A stretch of 64,000 nt of DNA from Bacteroidales bacterium (GTDB lineage Bacteria; Bacteroidota; Bacteroidia; Bacteroidales; UBA932), in the NCBI GenBank assembly GCA_017423025.1, contig JAFPGC010000010.1:1-64000 (forward strand), written 5' to 3'. This document shows, piece by piece, positions 8,827 through 17,998 of this stretch; the stretch's first letter is position 1, and each line of letters begins with the position of its first letter. The position numbers were made by a program, and so were the translations under genes. The notes under the pieces are model-generated. The model did no database searches. It was not told where the DNA came from and saw only the letters and a program-made list of their open reading frames with translations.

Positions 8827-9981
8827 ATGAGAAAAACGATCCCCTTCTTTCTCTGTGTTCTGCTGTTCACCGCTTGTGAGAACAAGCTCTACGACACAGA
8901 GGATGGCCTCAACAGGGAAGTCACCCTTTTTGAGGAAGAGATTTCGGTGCCGATAGGAAACGCCGGCCCCTTTAACCTGGAACTGGTCCTCCAGAGCCCC
9001 AAAGTCGGAGCCTTCCTGGGCACAGTCCTCACGACCGAGGAGGACGGCACCATTGTCAGCAAGACATCCAACTCGTTCTACAAGCTCAGCGTGTATGAGA
9101 TTATCGCCAAGACCCCGGATCTGTCCCAGCCTTTTTCCTATCCGATGGATAACAAGAGTTTCACACCTTCCGGCATAGCCAACCTGTTTCAGACGTTTGG
9201 CTTCAGCGTGGTGGACCAGCACCTGAAAGTCTTCGTGAACAATCCGCTCAACAAGCCCTATACCCTGGGAGGAGATATTCATGTCGCATGCCTGAATACC
9301 AAGACCTACGAGACGGTCTATAACCAGTCCTTCCCGCTGGCGGACATTACGGTGGAGCGCTCTTATTCTGACACGCCCCTCCTGACCCTGGACATCCCGG
9401 ACAGCATCGGCTCCTGCCCGTCCACGGTGGAACTGAACGGCTGGAGCTTCAACCTGCCGGCCAATCTGGACCAAGAGATCCGCTATTCTTCCAAGACCGA
9501 GTTCATCTTTAACGTCGATTACTCCTGCCACATTACTCCCGGCGAGAACGGAGAGATTCCCCTGGCCATGTTCGGCGCGAACAAGATGTCCTTCAATCTT
9601 ACCCTGCCTGTCGCCTCCTATAAGCTTAAGGAGGTGGAAGCGTCCCTGAAACTGGAGAACACCCTCCCCCTGCAGGTCACTGTAACCGGGATCAAGCTCA
9701 TGACGGGCAGCAAACCCGCGGTGGACGAGAACCTGCTGGTTTCGGTGGAGGACCTGGTGATCAAGGGCGGTTCTCTCGAGACGCCGGGCATTACTCCCGT
9801 TACTGTGAATATCAAAGCCCTGGAGGGCACCATCCCCGACATCACGGGCGTCCAGGTGGAACTGGGCATCAAGGCAGCCCCCGGCTTTGCCGATACCTGT
9901 CTTTCCATCAAACAAGGTGTCAGTGTCAAATCCGCCTCCGCAACCCTTCGCGGTGGCATAACCTTCGGTGGCAATGAGTAA
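8827..9981 (+). CDS. Hypothetical beta-rich lipoprotein
   Basis: This 384-residue protein has a signal peptide and a lipobox LLFTACEN (Cys about 18), so it should be anchored to the outer membrane. The rest is predicted beta-rich without a motif I recognise. Alternating hydrophobic strands and repeated phrases such as KLKEVEASLKLENTLPLQVT suggest stacked immunoglobulin-like domains. Its end overlaps the next gene by 8 bp, so it forms a two-gene unit with the DUF5723 barrel protein. The pair is probably a surface lipoprotein and its barrel partner, but no substrate can be inferred. Confidence 0.7.
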   Translation: MRKTIPFFLCVLLFTACENKLYDTEDGLNREVTLFEEEISVPIGNAGPFNLELVLQSPKVGAFLGTVLTTEEDGTIVSKTSNSFYKLSVYEIIAKTPDLSQPFSYPMDNKSFTPSGIANLFQTFGFSVVDQHLKVFVNNPLNKPYTLGGDIHVACLNTKTYETVYNQSFPLADITVERSYSDTPLLTLDIPDSIGSCPSTVELNGWSFNLPANLDQEIRYSSKTEFIFNVDYSCHITPGENGEIPLAMFGANKMSFNLTLPVASYKLKEVEASLKLENTLPLQVTVTGIKLMTGSKPAVDENLLVSVEDLVIKGGSLETPGITPVTVNIKALEGTIPDITGVQVELGIKAAPGFADTCLSIKQGVSVKSASATLRGGITFGGNE

Positions 9982-11326
9982 GAAAATGATCCTTGCAGCG
10001 GCCGCTCTCATGGGAGCCGCCCTGTGCCTGAATGCCCAGACTTTCCAGGAAGGCTTCTTCCTCAGGGGATACAACCGGGCCTATCAGTATAATCCGGCCA
10101 TCGTCGGTGACAATGACTTTATCGGAGGTGTCCAGTGGAACTACGGACTGCAGAACAATGTGGGCGTAGGCGCATTCCTGTACCCTACGGAGGATGGTCT
10201 GGTAACCGCCTTCCACTCTTCCATCCCGGCCGAAACCTTCCTGGGGAACCTGCCGGACCTGTCCCGGTTCCAAGGAGAATTCAATGCCGGACTCATCTCC
10301 TATGGCTTCTGGAAGGCCAATGCCTTCCACACCATTGACATCAGTGTCCGCGGAAACTTCGGCTTCTCCCTGCCGGCCAATCTCTTCGGCTTTATCAAAC
10401 AGGGCGCCGTCACCACCAAAACCGACCTCAGCGGCACCAGCTTCGGCGGCAACCTGTTCGTTGAACTGGCCTACGGATATGGCCGCAAGCTGAACGACTG
10501 GTTGTCCATTGGCGGCCGCGCCAAGCTCCTGCTCCCTATGTATGGTGTTAATTATGACGTCTCCCGTATGGACCTGACCACCCGTGAGGATAAATTGGAG
10601 CTGCAGTTACGGGGAGACTTGTATATGACCAACCGTTCGGGAACCATGCATACCAACGACCAGGGCTACTGGGATTTGACCAAGATGACGTCCAAGGACA
10701 AGCTGGGCTGGCCCTCCGGCTGCGGTGCCGCCCTGGACCTGGGCCTTTTGGCCACGCCGGCTGAAGGCCTCACGATAAGCCTCTCCCTCCTGGATTTTGG
10801 TGCTATCTACTGGTACTATGGCAACCGGGCTTCCGTAGGCGGTACGGCTACCTTTGAGGGACTGGATGTCATTTACGAACAGCTGAATGGCGACGACCTC
10901 AAGGACATGCTGCTGGCTGACGGCAAGGACTTCCTGAGCCTGATGAGGCCCATCGGTTACTATGACGACAATTGGCGTTTCCAGAAAATGAACCTGAACG
11001 CCAACCTGGGTGTCAAGTATGAGATGCCCTTCTACCGCCGTCTGGCCATAGGCGCTACCGGACGCTATATCGGTAGCCAGGGAATGCCCTATTGGGAAGG
11101 ACGCGGCGCCCTGGAGATCAATCCCGTGGACTGGCTGGACATCACCGCCAACCTGGGCGGCGGAACCCAGGGAATGGTGTTTGGCCTGGCGGCCTCCGTC
11201 AAGTTCCACCACTTCAACCTTACCGCCGGTTGGGAAGACGGCTTTGGAGGAACCCTCCGCTACTGGCGGATTCCCGTCCAGCGTAACTTCAGAACCCTTG
11301 TGGTGGGGATAAGCTACAACCTATAA
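9974..11326 (+). CDS. DUF5723-type outer-membrane barrel protein
   Basis: This 450-residue protein has a cleavable signal peptide (MSKKMILAAAALMGAALCLN, then AQ). A region with the DUF5723 start pattern (FLRGYNRAYQYNPAIVGDND) and many amphipathic beta strands follows, ending in an aromatic residue typical of outer-membrane barrels. I chose the ATG at 9974; a GTG two codons upstream is also possible. It is the second gene of a pair with the overlapping lipoprotein and is followed by a terminator. The function of DUF5723 proteins is not known. Confidence 0.78.
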   Translation: MSKKMILAAAALMGAALCLNAQTFQEGFFLRGYNRAYQYNPAIVGDNDFIGGVQWNYGLQNNVGVGAFLYPTEDGLVTAFHSSIPAETFLGNLPDLSRFQGEFNAGLISYGFWKANAFHTIDISVRGNFGFSLPANLFGFIKQGAVTTKTDLSGTSFGGNLFVELAYGYGRKLNDWLSIGGRAKLLLPMYGVNYDVSRMDLTTREDKLELQLRGDLYMTNRSGTMHTNDQGYWDLTKMTSKDKLGWPSGCGAALDLGLLATPAEGLTISLSLLDFGAIYWYYGNRASVGGTATFEGLDVIYEQLNGDDLKDMLLADGKDFLSLMRPIGYYDDNWRFQKMNLNANLGVKYEMPFYRRLAIGATGRYIGSQGMPYWEGRGALEINPVDWLDITANLGGGTQGMVFGLAASVKFHHFNLTAGWEDGFGGTLRYWRIPVQRNFRTLVVGISYNL

Positions 11327-11336
11327 TATATATATA

Positions 11337-11372
11337 AAGACCGGGTCTTCGAAAAGATCCGGTCTTTTATTA
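11337..11372. terminator. Bidirectional terminator
   Basis: AAGACCGGGTCTT pairs with AAGATCCGGTCTT over a CGAA tetraloop, with A and T runs on either side. It sits between converging genes. Confidence 0.88.
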
Positions 11373-11383
11373 TATCGGCCTTC

Positions 11384-12235
11384 TTATCTCTTCTTGGGAA
11401 GGATGTAGCGAACATAGCCCACCTGAATGCCCATGGCGTCTATGTTGCGGGAGATGGTGAAGCGGTCCATTTTGGCGGAGCCGCTGGCCTTTTCACTTTC
11501 TGCATCCTTGACATCCCAGTACTTGTTCTGCTTACTGTGCTTCCAGTCGACCCCCACGATGGGGATGCTCAGGGTCAGCACGCTGTTGTCCTTGAGTTTC
11601 ACGGCTACACCGCCGGCGATTTCAAGGCCCAGCGCGAGGGTTCCGGAGATACGGACCTTTTTGACTTCCTGGCCTTCTTTGGGAACGGGGTGGGAAAGAG
11701 TGGCACCATAGCTGGTGAAAAAGCGGCCCTCGGCAAACACACCCAGCATCTTGCTGCCAAACAAGGATTTATATCGGCGGGCTGTGAAAGAGGCGCCAAT
11801 CTTGTGGTGCAACATGTGCCGGTTGGAAATCTGTACGTTCAACATCTCGTCATCCGTACCCAGAATATCACGGAAATCCAGCTTGAGGTTGGTGTCCACC
11901 AGATAACCGTTGTAGTTGAGGCGAACACCCAGGGAGGTGTCATCGGCCACAAACCAGGAGAAACTGGGAGCCACATTCCAGGTCTGGAGCTTTCCCTCGC
12001 CTATATTCAGGATGGACAGGATGGAATAGCCGTCTCCGGGATTCTCTCCGTCCACGTTGAAGAGCCGGTAGGAACCACCTATGCCGATGGCGCGGCCACC
12101 TTTGGCCAGAAAGACGGAATAATCGGGGTTATCGGGGTCTGTAAACCGGCTCAGGGCCCTGTCAATGGGGTTTTTCGTCTGCGCAAAAGCCGAAAGGGGT
12201 AACAGCACGAGGACAAGGAGTAATAGTTTTTTCAT
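11384..12235 (-). CDS. Outer-membrane beta-barrel protein
   Basis: This 283-residue protein has a clear signal peptide (MKKLLLLVLVLLPLSAFA, then Q). I chose the ATG at 12235 because the 46 in-frame codons upstream have no signal character. The mature part has alternating strands, many aromatic and glycine residues (KGGRAIGIGGSYRLFNVDGE) and no conserved catalytic motif. It is the last gene of the minus-strand run that begins near 20.7 kb and lies 23 bp after the MMPL exporter. It may be the outer-membrane part of that export pathway, but this is only positional inference. Confidence 0.7.
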   Translation of the reverse strand: MKKLLLLVLVLLPLSAFAQTKNPIDRALSRFTDPDNPDYSVFLAKGGRAIGIGGSYRLFNVDGENPGDGYSILSILNIGEGKLQTWNVAPSFSWFVADDTSLGVRLNYNGYLVDTNLKLDFRDILGTDDEMLNVQISNRHMLHHKIGASFTARRYKSLFGSKMLGVFAEGRFFTSYGATLSHPVPKEGQEVKKVRISGTLALGLEIAGGVAVKLKDNSVLTLSIPIVGVDWKHSKQNKYWDVKDAESEKASGSAKMDRFTISRNIDAMGIQVGYVRYILPKKR

Positions 12236-12258
12236 GGTTATCTTATTTTCGTTAATAT

Positions 12259-14646
12259 CTATTCTTTGGTAATGGTCCTTCTGATAAGCGGGAGGCGGAG
12301 CATCTGCCGGAAAAGGAGAGGCTGAAGAGTGTAAGTAATAAGGATGGTCGATCCCATTCCGATGAGGGAACACCAGCCGATGGAACGGATGGCCGGGTGA
12401 AGGGCCAGCAGCAGGGACAGGATAACCACCAGCAGCACAAAGGCCGAGAAGAAAATGGCCGTTTTGTGATATTGCAGAAGCCGGTCGTCCTTTCCCCGGG
12501 CTCCGGCCAGCAGACCCTGCATCACAAAGATGCTGTAGTCTACCCCGATTCCGAACACAAAGGTGGAAATGACAATGTTGAGGAGATTGAACTCCAGGCC
12601 GAAGATGGCCATCCAGCCCTGAACCACGTACCAGCTGAGGCCCATGGGCAAAAAGGCCAGCAACGCCACCCAGACATTCCGGAAGCTCACCAGCAGAACC
12701 AGCAGGACGAACAGGGAGCTTAACAGCAGGGCCGCGTTGAAGTCCCGGTGCGTGAGTTCCACCAGGCTTCCGGTATAATACATGGGATCTACCACCAGGG
12801 CCACCGGAGCCAGCACGTCATCCACTTTTTGCCGCTGTTCCAGCTCCAGAAGCACCGGGCTGAAAACCAGGTATCGGTCGGCCGAATGCTCGATGAAATT
12901 GCAAAGCAGGCCCTCCGGAACTATGCCTGCCTCATAAAGGGACGCCGACTCGAATTCTACATCCAGCAGGGAGAAGAAAGGATCGAAGAGCGAAGGGTCC
13001 AGACCCTGCTTCCGGGCCGATCGGTCAATGGCCTGCCGGGCTTCGGCCCGTTTTCCCTCCGTCCAATAGTTGTTCCAGGCGGCGATGCGGGCTTTCTGCT
13101 CCGCTTCGGGAACAAACAGCAGCGAAACCAGATCCTGGGAGCGGTCGATGCTGCCATCGGCCTTCACGGAATCGATGACCCGGCGCACGGCTTTGTGCTG
13201 CTCAAGAGCCTCGTCCAAGGTGGCCCCGGTGGCGGCGTAATACCTCTGCGTCTTGCCTCCCTGATTCTCCCGGTTGTAGCGCTCCAGGGCTTCCTCAAAC
13301 TGCGGGGACTCATAGCCGATGTGGCGCAGATCGCTGTCGAAGCGCACGCGGCCGGAATAAAGCAGGCCCACGACGATGACCAGCACCAGCGCGCCGATGA
13401 ACCAGGGCGTACGGTCGTAAGGTGCGTTGTTGATGCGGTCCACTACTTTCAGGACCGAAGTGTTGCGCCGCGTATCCCCTTCCCTGAGCAGGTGCGGGAG
13501 GAAGACCAGCGTAAAGAAAGTGCTCCCTATCAGCGCCAGTGTAGCAAACAGGCCGAAGTCCCGGAGCAGTTCGCTCTTGGTGAACAGCAGACCCAGGAAG
13601 GCACCCACCGTGGTAAGGCAGCCCAGGAAGACGGGCTTGGACTCGTCCCGAAGCAGCTGCTCGATGTCCCCCACGAAGCGGTGATGGATAATGATGTGCA
13701 GGCAGTAACTGATGGCTACACCCAGCACCACGGCGCAGATGCCAAAGGCCATCAGGGACATGGTGCCCTTGATCCAGTACATGACGGCCAGGGCGAAGGC
13801 CGTGCCGTAACCCACCGGCAGGATATTCTGCCAGACGATGTTGAAGCTCTTGAAGCTGAGGCACAGGAACAGCAGGATAAGCAGGAAAGAAAGGCCGATG
13901 GTGGTGGTCAGGTCCTTTTTGATGGTGCGGGCGTTCCCCACGCTGCGAACAGGGGTGCCATGCACCAGCACCTCGATTCCGCTCTCCTTGATCTGGTCTT
14001 CGATGTTCTCGTAAAGGGCCTCGCTGGCCTTGGAGTTCTGATAGGAGAAGGCCGGCGACAGAAAAGCCAGGAGCGTATTGCCTTCGGCACTGTAAAGATG
14101 GCCGTCCTTAATGGTATAACCGGAGCCGAGGCCCTCCTTGGGCAGGATCTTTTCCCTGAGCGACAACGGATCCAGGGTGATCATCTGCGTGCTGCGCCCT
14201 GTCTCGTCCTCCATAAGCTGCTCATAGTTCCGCGCCATAATGGCATCGGCCTGCCCTATGGCCTTGTCGAAAGAGGGATAGGCGTCCGGGGAAACGAAGG
14301 AGGGAAGATGCCCTAGGGCAAAATCCAGCGCCTCCAACGCCACGCTGCTTTCTACCTTATATAATACATTGGCTATGGTGCTGTCTTTCTGGAGAAGCCC
14401 TTCCATGAAGGCATCTACCTCGTCGGGAGTGGCGGAAGGGAATTGGAAGAAGATTTTATCCTTGACTTTCAGGGAGTTAAAAGCCAGGCCACTCTCCCCT
14501 TTGCCCGGGTTGGGGACCAGGGAAGAAACGTCTTCCAGGTACTCCATCCGGAGTCCGAAAAACAAAAAGAATACGCTGCTGGCTATGAGCAGTGTCCAAA
14601 GCAAGGCCTTGTGCCGGGAAAAATATCGGTACAGTCTGACGGTCAT
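12259..14646 (-). CDS. MMPL/RND-family lipid exporter
   Basis: This 795-residue inner-membrane protein has the two-fold RND layout: one helix (about 13-32), a periplasmic domain of about 220 residues, five helices (about 245-395), another helix, a second periplasmic domain and a last cluster of five helices (about 640-785). The motif FVFGIGVDYSIFVMQG in the second half is typical of MMPL/SecDF-like exporters, where the Asp carries protons. Exporters of this class sit in aryl-polyene, flexirubin and xanthomonadin gene clusters and move acyl products outward. It is 3 bp downstream of a stand-alone acyl carrier protein, which supports a lipid cargo. No ketosynthase or aromatic-starter genes are nearby. 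Confidence 0.85.
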   Translation of the reverse strand: MTVRLYRYFSRHKALLWTLLIASSVFFLFFGLRMEYLEDVSSLVPNPGKGESGLAFNSLKVKDKIFFQFPSATPDEVDAFMEGLLQKDSTIANVLYKVESSVALEALDFALGHLPSFVSPDAYPSFDKAIGQADAIMARNYEQLMEDETGRSTQMITLDPLSLREKILPKEGLGSGYTIKDGHLYSAEGNTLLAFLSPAFSYQNSKASEALYENIEDQIKESGIEVLVHGTPVRSVGNARTIKKDLTTTIGLSFLLILLFLCLSFKSFNIVWQNILPVGYGTAFALAVMYWIKGTMSLMAFGICAVVLGVAISYCLHIIIHHRFVGDIEQLLRDESKPVFLGCLTTVGAFLGLLFTKSELLRDFGLFATLALIGSTFFTLVFLPHLLREGDTRRNTSVLKVVDRINNAPYDRTPWFIGALVLVIVVGLLYSGRVRFDSDLRHIGYESPQFEEALERYNRENQGGKTQRYYAATGATLDEALEQHKAVRRVIDSVKADGSIDRSQDLVSLLFVPEAEQKARIAAWNNYWTEGKRAEARQAIDRSARKQGLDPSLFDPFFSLLDVEFESASLYEAGIVPEGLLCNFIEHSADRYLVFSPVLLELEQRQKVDDVLAPVALVVDPMYYTGSLVELTHRDFNAALLLSSLFVLLVLLVSFRNVWVALLAFLPMGLSWYVVQGWMAIFGLEFNLLNIVISTFVFGIGVDYSIFVMQGLLAGARGKDDRLLQYHKTAIFFSAFVLLVVILSLLLALHPAIRSIGWCSLIGMGSTILITYTLQPLLFRQMLRLPLIRRTITKE

Positions 14647-14649
14647 GGA

Positions 14650-14871
14650 TTACTGATCCAAATAATCGTATAAAGCCTGGAAAGTATGCAGTTTGACGGC
14701 TTCCGTGCCCGTGAGTTTGATCCCGGTTTCCCGTTCCACGACCGAAATCAGGTCCAAAAGGCTCAGGCTGTCCAGATCCAGGGTTTCTTTAATGGGGGCG
14801 TCGGGCGTGATGTCCGACACTTCGACTTCAAATTCTTCTGCGATGGCGATGTTAAGTTCTTCTTTATTCAT
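14650..14871 (-). CDS. Stand-alone acyl carrier protein
   Basis: This 73-residue protein has the acyl carrier fold with the 4'-phosphopantetheine serine in LDLDSLSLLDL (about residue 35). It is not the fatty-acid-synthesis acpP, which is normally next to fabF. It overlaps the acyltransferase gene by 8 bp and lies 3 bp before the MMPL exporter, so it probably carries an acyl chain dedicated to those two proteins. A 4'-phosphopantetheinyl transferase is not present in the window. Confidence 0.9.
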   Translation of the reverse strand: MNKEELNIAIAEEFEVEVSDITPDAPIKETLDLDSLSLLDLISVVERETGIKLTGTEAVKLHTFQALYDYLDQ

Positions 14872-16183
14872 TGTCTAGAAAAGTTTTCAGAGGGTTAAAT
14901 GCCTGCTGGCGAAGCTCTTGTAACCTGGAGGTGTCGGCATGACGGAAGCGGATGTCCTTCACGGTCTGCTTCAGGAGCTTCACATAATACCACTCAAAGA
15001 TGCACAGGAAAGGAAGGGACAGGGCATGCAACAGGCCGATGAGCCATCCCGCCGCCAACCCCGTGAAGATCCAAGTAAGGATGAACTCCAGAGGAATCAG
15101 AATCAAGGCATTGATAGCTATCTGGAACGACGTCAAGTACATGCCGTCGTCGTCTTTGAGGTGGTCGTTGACATACTGGGGCACAAACCAGTTGGGAAGG
15201 GCCGGCCAGAGGCAGAAAAGGGCAAACGGCAGGGTCAGGATGAGCAGGAGGATGCTCAGGATGGTCTTGGCCCAGGACGGACGGGTGACCAGCTGCGCGT
15301 CGTCGAAGCGGGCTTCTTCCAAAGCCGTCCTGTATGCTTCCACCGCCGCGTAATCCGGTTCTCCGGCTGCCAGGCGACTGACGAGTTCCTTATCGGCCTC
15401 CAATTTTTCGGGGAGCACGTCCGGGTTCTTGCCCAGGGTGCGGGCGAAGTCTTTTCCGAAGTTGCTGGTACGGATGAAATCGATCTCCTTGTAATGGTCC
15501 AAATCCCGGATGTCTAGCATCATGGACTGGATTTGCTCCCTTACCAGCTGGTTCACTTCCCGCTGGCAGGTACGGGGCTTGTCCTTGTATCTTTCATACC
15601 AGGGCTTGAGCGAAATGGGCGTGCCGAAGCGGATCCAGGTCTGCTCCCGCAGGCCCCGGTAATTGGAATAATGGTTGGCCGCCGGCAGAATGAAGATCTC
15701 TTTTTCAAAGCCCGACGATGCCGCCGCCTCGAAGGCCATGCGCAAGTAGCCCAGGGAGAAGGTCCCCAGCCAGCGCTTGGTCTGGTGGCCGGCCTCGGGG
15801 AAAATGAGGACGGTGTGCCCGTCCAGCAGGTTCTGCTCTGTCAGCCGGAACGTCTCATAGTTATTGGACAGGGCTTCCTCGCCCTGATATTGCAATCGGT
15901 ACGCCGGAAGTACGCCCGCCCAAAGCAGGAACTTGCGGAAGAGCGGATGGATTTCGAAGGCATCGGCCCTGGCGATGAAGTGCATCTTGCGGTCGTACCT
16001 GGCAAAAAGGACTCCCAGAATATCGTGGAAGGTGTTCTGGTGGTTCATGGCCACCAGAACGGGGGTCCCCTCCGGGGGAATATGGCCGGCATCCACTATA
16101 TAGCGCCGACGGTAAAAGATTCCATCACTGGCAAAGCGGAAATAGGCTTTGGTAAGCCGGTATCCCAGCGTGAGTTTTTCCAT
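14864..16183 (-). CDS. PlsC-like acyltransferase with membrane tail
   Basis: This 439-residue protein has an N-terminal lysophospholipid acyltransferase domain (about 1-230) with NHQNTFHD as the His/Asp block and FPEAGHQTKR as the acceptor-binding block. The spacing is H-x5-D rather than the canonical H-x4-D, which I recall also from other Bacteroidota members. The C-terminal part has at least two hydrophobic hairpins (about 305-400). The start is the ATG at 16183, preceded by AGAGGAGAA, one of the few Shine-Dalgarno-like sequences in this window. It is 17 bp after the barrel protein gene and overlaps the ACP gene. It probably transfers an acyl group from that ACP to an unknown acceptor. Confidence 0.85.
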   Translation of the reverse strand: MEKLTLGYRLTKAYFRFASDGIFYRRRYIVDAGHIPPEGTPVLVAMNHQNTFHDILGVLFARYDRKMHFIARADAFEIHPLFRKFLLWAGVLPAYRLQYQGEEALSNNYETFRLTEQNLLDGHTVLIFPEAGHQTKRWLGTFSLGYLRMAFEAAASSGFEKEIFILPAANHYSNYRGLREQTWIRFGTPISLKPWYERYKDKPRTCQREVNQLVREQIQSMMLDIRDLDHYKEIDFIRTSNFGKDFARTLGKNPDVLPEKLEADKELVSRLAAGEPDYAAVEAYRTALEEARFDDAQLVTRPSWAKTILSILLLILTLPFALFCLWPALPNWFVPQYVNDHLKDDDGMYLTSFQIAINALILIPLEFILTWIFTGLAAGWLIGLLHALSLPFLCIFEWYYVKLLKQTVKDIRFRHADTSRLQELRQQAFNPLKTFLDNE

Positions 16184-16199
16184 TTCTCCTCTCAATCAG

Positions 16200-17996
16200 T
16201 CAAAACTTCCATTTGGCACCCAGCACGTAGATGCGCCGGTTGCTGCGGACCTGCTCTATCCAGAACTCCTGCAACTCTTCCGATTCAAAACTGGTCTCGC
16301 GGGTCTGGTCCAGCAGGTCTTTGCCCTGCAAATATAGCGTGAATTTCTTGAAGTCTTTCTGGATACGGACGTTGAGCTCGCAGTATTGCTTGAAGATAGT
16401 GAAGAAGGTGGCTACCTTACTCTGGTACTTGGCATCGGCCCCAACGCTCCAGCCCTTTCCCAGGAAAGCCGTAATGTCGCTTGTCAGTTTCCAGTCAAAA
16501 GAATTCTTGACTTTGTCACTGTCCTTGGCCGTACGGCGGGACTGGTTGTAGGTTATTCCGACATTGGCCACGATTACCTTTCCGCGCCAGCCCAGCTTTT
16601 GTGTAAGACCCACGGAACGGCTGTTGGACGAGTTGAGCCAATGGAACACCTTGTACTGACGCCCGTCAATCTCCTCGTTGGTCCAGGTCTGGTCAATCTC
16701 GTCGAGCACTCGCTTATACGAAACGGTGGACTGGGAGATGAAGCGTTTATACTTGAACTCATATTCCAGACCGTAGACGCGGGTCTTGGGCGAAAGCAGC
16801 CCCTCGTTACCGCGATACAACTGGTCCAGATAACCCGCGGTGCGGTCGTACCAGCAAATCTTGAGATAGTCCGGATGGCTTACACTCATCTGGTTGGTCA
16901 GGTTGAGGGAGTGGTTGGGGGAAATGGTCCACTTGATATTGGCCCTTCCCACCGGGTACACGCCCTTCACCTTCAGCGGTTGCTGGTGCGTGTCGTCATT
17001 AAGGCGGCGGGCATAAACCTGGGCGGCATAATTGGCGTGGGCCTCCACATTCTTCCACTTGAAATCGGCCGCCACATAAGGATCGGCCCAGACACTCAGA
17101 TAGTTGAAGAACTCCCTCAGGCGGGTGGAATCCTTCCATTCCGGTTCTTCCTTTTCCAGGGAGATTTGGGTGGCGCCGCTGTTATGGTCCAGGGCCTGCT
17201 TGGTGGAAAGGCGCGCGCCGGGGGTGATTTTCAGGTTGACCTCGCCATCCAGGACGGTCTGCTGCAGATGAATGTCGGCATCCAGGTTGATATCCTGGCT
17301 GCTGGGGGTAATCCGGTATCTCCAGGCATAGCCATACAGCTCATCGTCCTGAATGGCCGTTCCCCCTTCTCCAGGGTCTGTCTTGAAAACCGTCCAGGTG
17401 TTGACCCGCTGGCTGCCGATGAGCTGGAAGGCCACCGAACTGTGCAAGATGCTGCGCCCGCCGTTGAAACTCCGGTAGGTTTTAACCCCGGTCTCCAACT
17501 TATGCTCGTCCATGACGGGCTCTTCATAATAATAGGAGAAGTCCTGCACCTCTTCCACGTCCCCCTTAATAGTCATGGAGTGGTTGTTGGCACGGTCGTT
17601 CTTGTACTGATACAAGATCCAGGCGGTATAGTTCCTGTCCTTGGAGGGCAGCCACGTAAAGTCGGAGCGGATGCTGGTGGACAGGGGCCTGGTGGTGGCA
17701 GCTTTGTACACCAGACCCACCTTTTCGTTCTTGTAGGAAAAACGGGTGTTGTCGGTGGTCTTGGGCTCCCACTTTCCGTCTACCTTGGTGCTCCAGCGGA
17801 ATTTGTCCGTCTTGTAGTTCAACTGGAAAACTCCTTGGGTCAGGCCGTGGAACATGGGTTTGTCGTCCGAAACGATGCTGCCTTCCATGCCTCCCAGACC
17901 GGCCGAGAAGTCCACACTGCCAGACCACTGTGCCCTCAACGGAAGGGAGCACAGCAGCAGGGCAAGGCCCAGGAACCAACAAGAAAACCTCTGCAT
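16200..17996 (-). CDS. Outer-membrane beta-barrel protein (OMP_b-brl_3-like)
   Basis: This 598-residue protein has a signal peptide (cleavage about LRAQ at 22-23) and is almost entirely amphipathic beta strands ending in WKF, as in outer-membrane barrels. It resembles the barrel half of Bacteroidota TonB-dependent proteins of the OMP_b-brl_3 group but has no plug domain and no carboxypeptidase-like domain, so it may not be TonB-driven. It lies 2 bp after the MscS-type gene and 16 bp before the acyltransferase, in one continuous minus-strand unit. Confidence 0.75.
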   Translation of the reverse strand: MQRFSCWFLGLALLLCSLPLRAQWSGSVDFSAGLGGMEGSIVSDDKPMFHGLTQGVFQLNYKTDKFRWSTKVDGKWEPKTTDNTRFSYKNEKVGLVYKAATTRPLSTSIRSDFTWLPSKDRNYTAWILYQYKNDRANNHSMTIKGDVEEVQDFSYYYEEPVMDEHKLETGVKTYRSFNGGRSILHSSVAFQLIGSQRVNTWTVFKTDPGEGGTAIQDDELYGYAWRYRITPSSQDINLDADIHLQQTVLDGEVNLKITPGARLSTKQALDHNSGATQISLEKEEPEWKDSTRLREFFNYLSVWADPYVAADFKWKNVEAHANYAAQVYARRLNDDTHQQPLKVKGVYPVGRANIKWTISPNHSLNLTNQMSVSHPDYLKICWYDRTAGYLDQLYRGNEGLLSPKTRVYGLEYEFKYKRFISQSTVSYKRVLDEIDQTWTNEEIDGRQYKVFHWLNSSNSRSVGLTQKLGWRGKVIVANVGITYNQSRRTAKDSDKVKNSFDWKLTSDITAFLGKGWSVGADAKYQSKVATFFTIFKQYCELNVRIQKDFKKFTLYLQGKDLLDQTRETSFESEELQEFWIEQVRSNRRIYVLGAKWKF

Positions 17997-17998
17997 CC